Shown here: piece after piece, positions 20,400 to 21,055 of the stretch
Layout: each line of letters opens with the position of its first letter
Numbering within the stretch: the stretch's first letter is position 1
Assembly (NCBI GenBank): GCA_007136145.1
Contig: SLHN01000189.1
Span: 1-21,055, forward strand
Direction: 5' to 3'
Source of the DNA: Thioalkalivibrio sp.
Lineage (GTDB): Bacteria; Pseudomonadota; Gammaproteobacteria; Ectothiorhodospirales; Ectothiorhodospiraceae
Length of the DNA: 21,055 nt
Program-made: the position numbers and the translations under genes
The notes under the pieces: model-generated
What the model saw: only the letters and a program-made list of their open reading frames with translations
What the model was told of the DNA's origin: nothing
Databases searched by the model: none

Positions 20400-20702
20400 T
20401 TATTGTATGGTCGCAAAGTGATCGCCCATCTTGACGATCTCTTCGTCCGTATAGCCCTTGGCGAGACGATTCATGATGGTGCCGGGCCGCGTTCCATCCC
20501 GGAAGGCATGCATCTGCGAAATCAGCAGGTCCCTGGGGTAGCCGACCAGATTGGGCATGTTGCCGGTGCCGTCGATACTGTGACAGGCAAAGCAGGAACT
20601 GGTCAGCAATGCTGCCCGGTCGACCTCGGCGGCCTGGGGTGCCGTGGTTACGGCCATCAAGGATACCGCGATTCCCGCGGCGAGGATTCGAGAACGTTTC
20701 AT
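20400..20702 (-). CDS. fccA: Flavocytochrome c sulfide dehydrogenase, monohaem cytochrome subunit, 100 aa
   Basis: Exported c-type cytochrome that takes electrons from FccB. MKRSRILAAGIAVSLMAVTTAPQAA (residues 1-25) is a Sec signal peptide with likely cleavage after AQAA-type residues. CFACH (37-41) is the only haem site, and the Met in RPGTIMNRL is the probable sixth ligand. With one haem it resembles the small Chlorobium-type subunit rather than the dihaem Allochromatium FccA. GGAGGAG lies 10 bases before ATG 20702. It is first in the operon with fccB. Upstream the minus strand has no gene for at least 350 bases, so the promoter should lie in 20703-21055. Confidence 0.92.
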   Translation of the reverse strand: MKRSRILAAGIAVSLMAVTTAPQAAEVDRAALLTSSCFACHSIDGTGNMPNLVGYPRDLLISQMHAFRDGTRPGTIMNRLAKGYTDEEIVKMGDHFATIQ

Positions 20703-21055
20703 GGATTGGGAACTCCTCCGTTTGAGGGTTGTGCTCTGATGATGGGACGACTATTGAATGTCGCCTTTTATTATTCCCGGAACCCGGCCAGGTATTCCTC
20801 CCCGGTCGGATCAGGGACATGACGTGCCTCATGCAGGCTTGTAGCTGAGTGGCGCGGGACAAGTGTGCACACCCCGATGCGCCACCTTCTTCTGGTTAAG
20901 CCGAATTACTTCCAAATAGGTAGCCTAGACGCTGAAAGTGCAGATTGCCAGAGCGTTTCGTGTTTTCTTGCGCAAGTAATGTTACGGACTGGCGAGCAAC
21001 ATTCCGGACGGGTTCACTCTTCATGTTCTATCCCGAGGATGTCAAGAGCCTCGAG
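20703..21055. other. 353-base region upstream of fccA, to the window edge
   Basis: No complete gene and no RNA gene was recognised. It should hold the fccAB promoter; I could not find a convincing -35/-10 or sigma-54 site. It contains AT-rich patches (20756-20775, 20894-20920) unlike the surrounding GC-rich DNA. The last 33 bases may open a coding region, listed separately. Confidence 0.5.
21023..21055 (+). CDS. Possible start of a gene cut by the window edge
   Basis: ATG at 21023 opens 11 codons (MFYPEDVKSLE) to the last base. The third positions are mostly G or C (TTC, CCC, GAG, GTC, AAG, AGC, CTC, GAG), as in real genes here. There is no clear ribosome binding site and the product cannot be named. 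Confidence 0.3.
   Translation, partial: MFYPEDVKSLE

Overview
The window looks like chromosomal DNA from a GC-rich gammaproteobacterium that oxidises reduced sulfur, plausibly Ectothiorhodospiraceae or a relative. This placement is an inference. It rests on a flavocytochrome c sulfide dehydrogenase pair (fccA-fccB), two DsrE-like proteins of the sulfur-trafficking fold, and a ribosomal/replication block ordered rpsF - rpsR - DUF2232 membrane protein - rplI - dnaB - alr. No complete insertion sequence, integrase, phage gene or CRISPR array is visible.

Layout. (1) 22-384: tRNA-Gln(CUG) followed by a 166-bp-period tandem duplication. The second unit carries a copy of the tRNA 3' end and a second long hairpin. 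(2) 382-1254 (-): an unrecognised 290-aa protein. The 433-base gap after it holds two hairpins and a doubtful ORF end. (3) 1688-2635 (+): a small SRPBCC-fold protein and a stand-alone short LOV blue-light receptor with all key flavin residues. (4) 5584-2666 (-): a tight operon of an unrecognised 147-aa protein, a GCS2-type carboxylate-amine ligase and an AspA/AstE-type zinc hydrolase. (5) 5701-7488 (+): an ECF sigma factor, a membrane anti-sigma protein whose C-terminal half is DsrE-like, and an exported DsrE-like protein, ended by a strong terminator at 7538-7561. (6) 7681-12851 (+): a 30-bp direct repeat, a structured leader, then rpsF, rpsR, DUF2232, rplI, dnaB and alr, the last two overlapping by 4 bp. 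(7) 13044-14573 (+): nadA and a small protein that resembles a low-molecular-weight tyrosine phosphatase without its catalytic cysteine. (8) 16802-14684 (-): a CNHC redoxin, a CxxC-pair hypothetical protein and an orphan ParA-type ATPase. (9) 17078-17818 (+): ferredoxin/flavodoxin-NADP reductase, overlapping tail-to-tail with an alpha/beta hydrolase (-). (10) 18799-19002 (+): a YdcH-like small protein. (11) 20702-19082 (-): fccA-fccB with its own terminator, then a 353-base upstream region reaching the window edge.

How the genes fit together. FccAB oxidises sulfide in the periplasm and passes electrons to its cytochrome subunit. The sigma/anti-sigma/DsrE cassette is the most distinctive part of the window. 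The extracytoplasmic half of the anti-sigma and the exported neighbour appear to be paralogues that keep one aligned cysteine, which suggests (not proven) sensing of a periplasmic sulfur or redox signal. The ligase/hydrolase pair may make and break an amide-linked metabolite. The remaining genes are housekeeping: translation, replication, D-alanine, NAD and redox supply. A short repeat built on GGTGCCAATGAGCG occurs between genes at three places.
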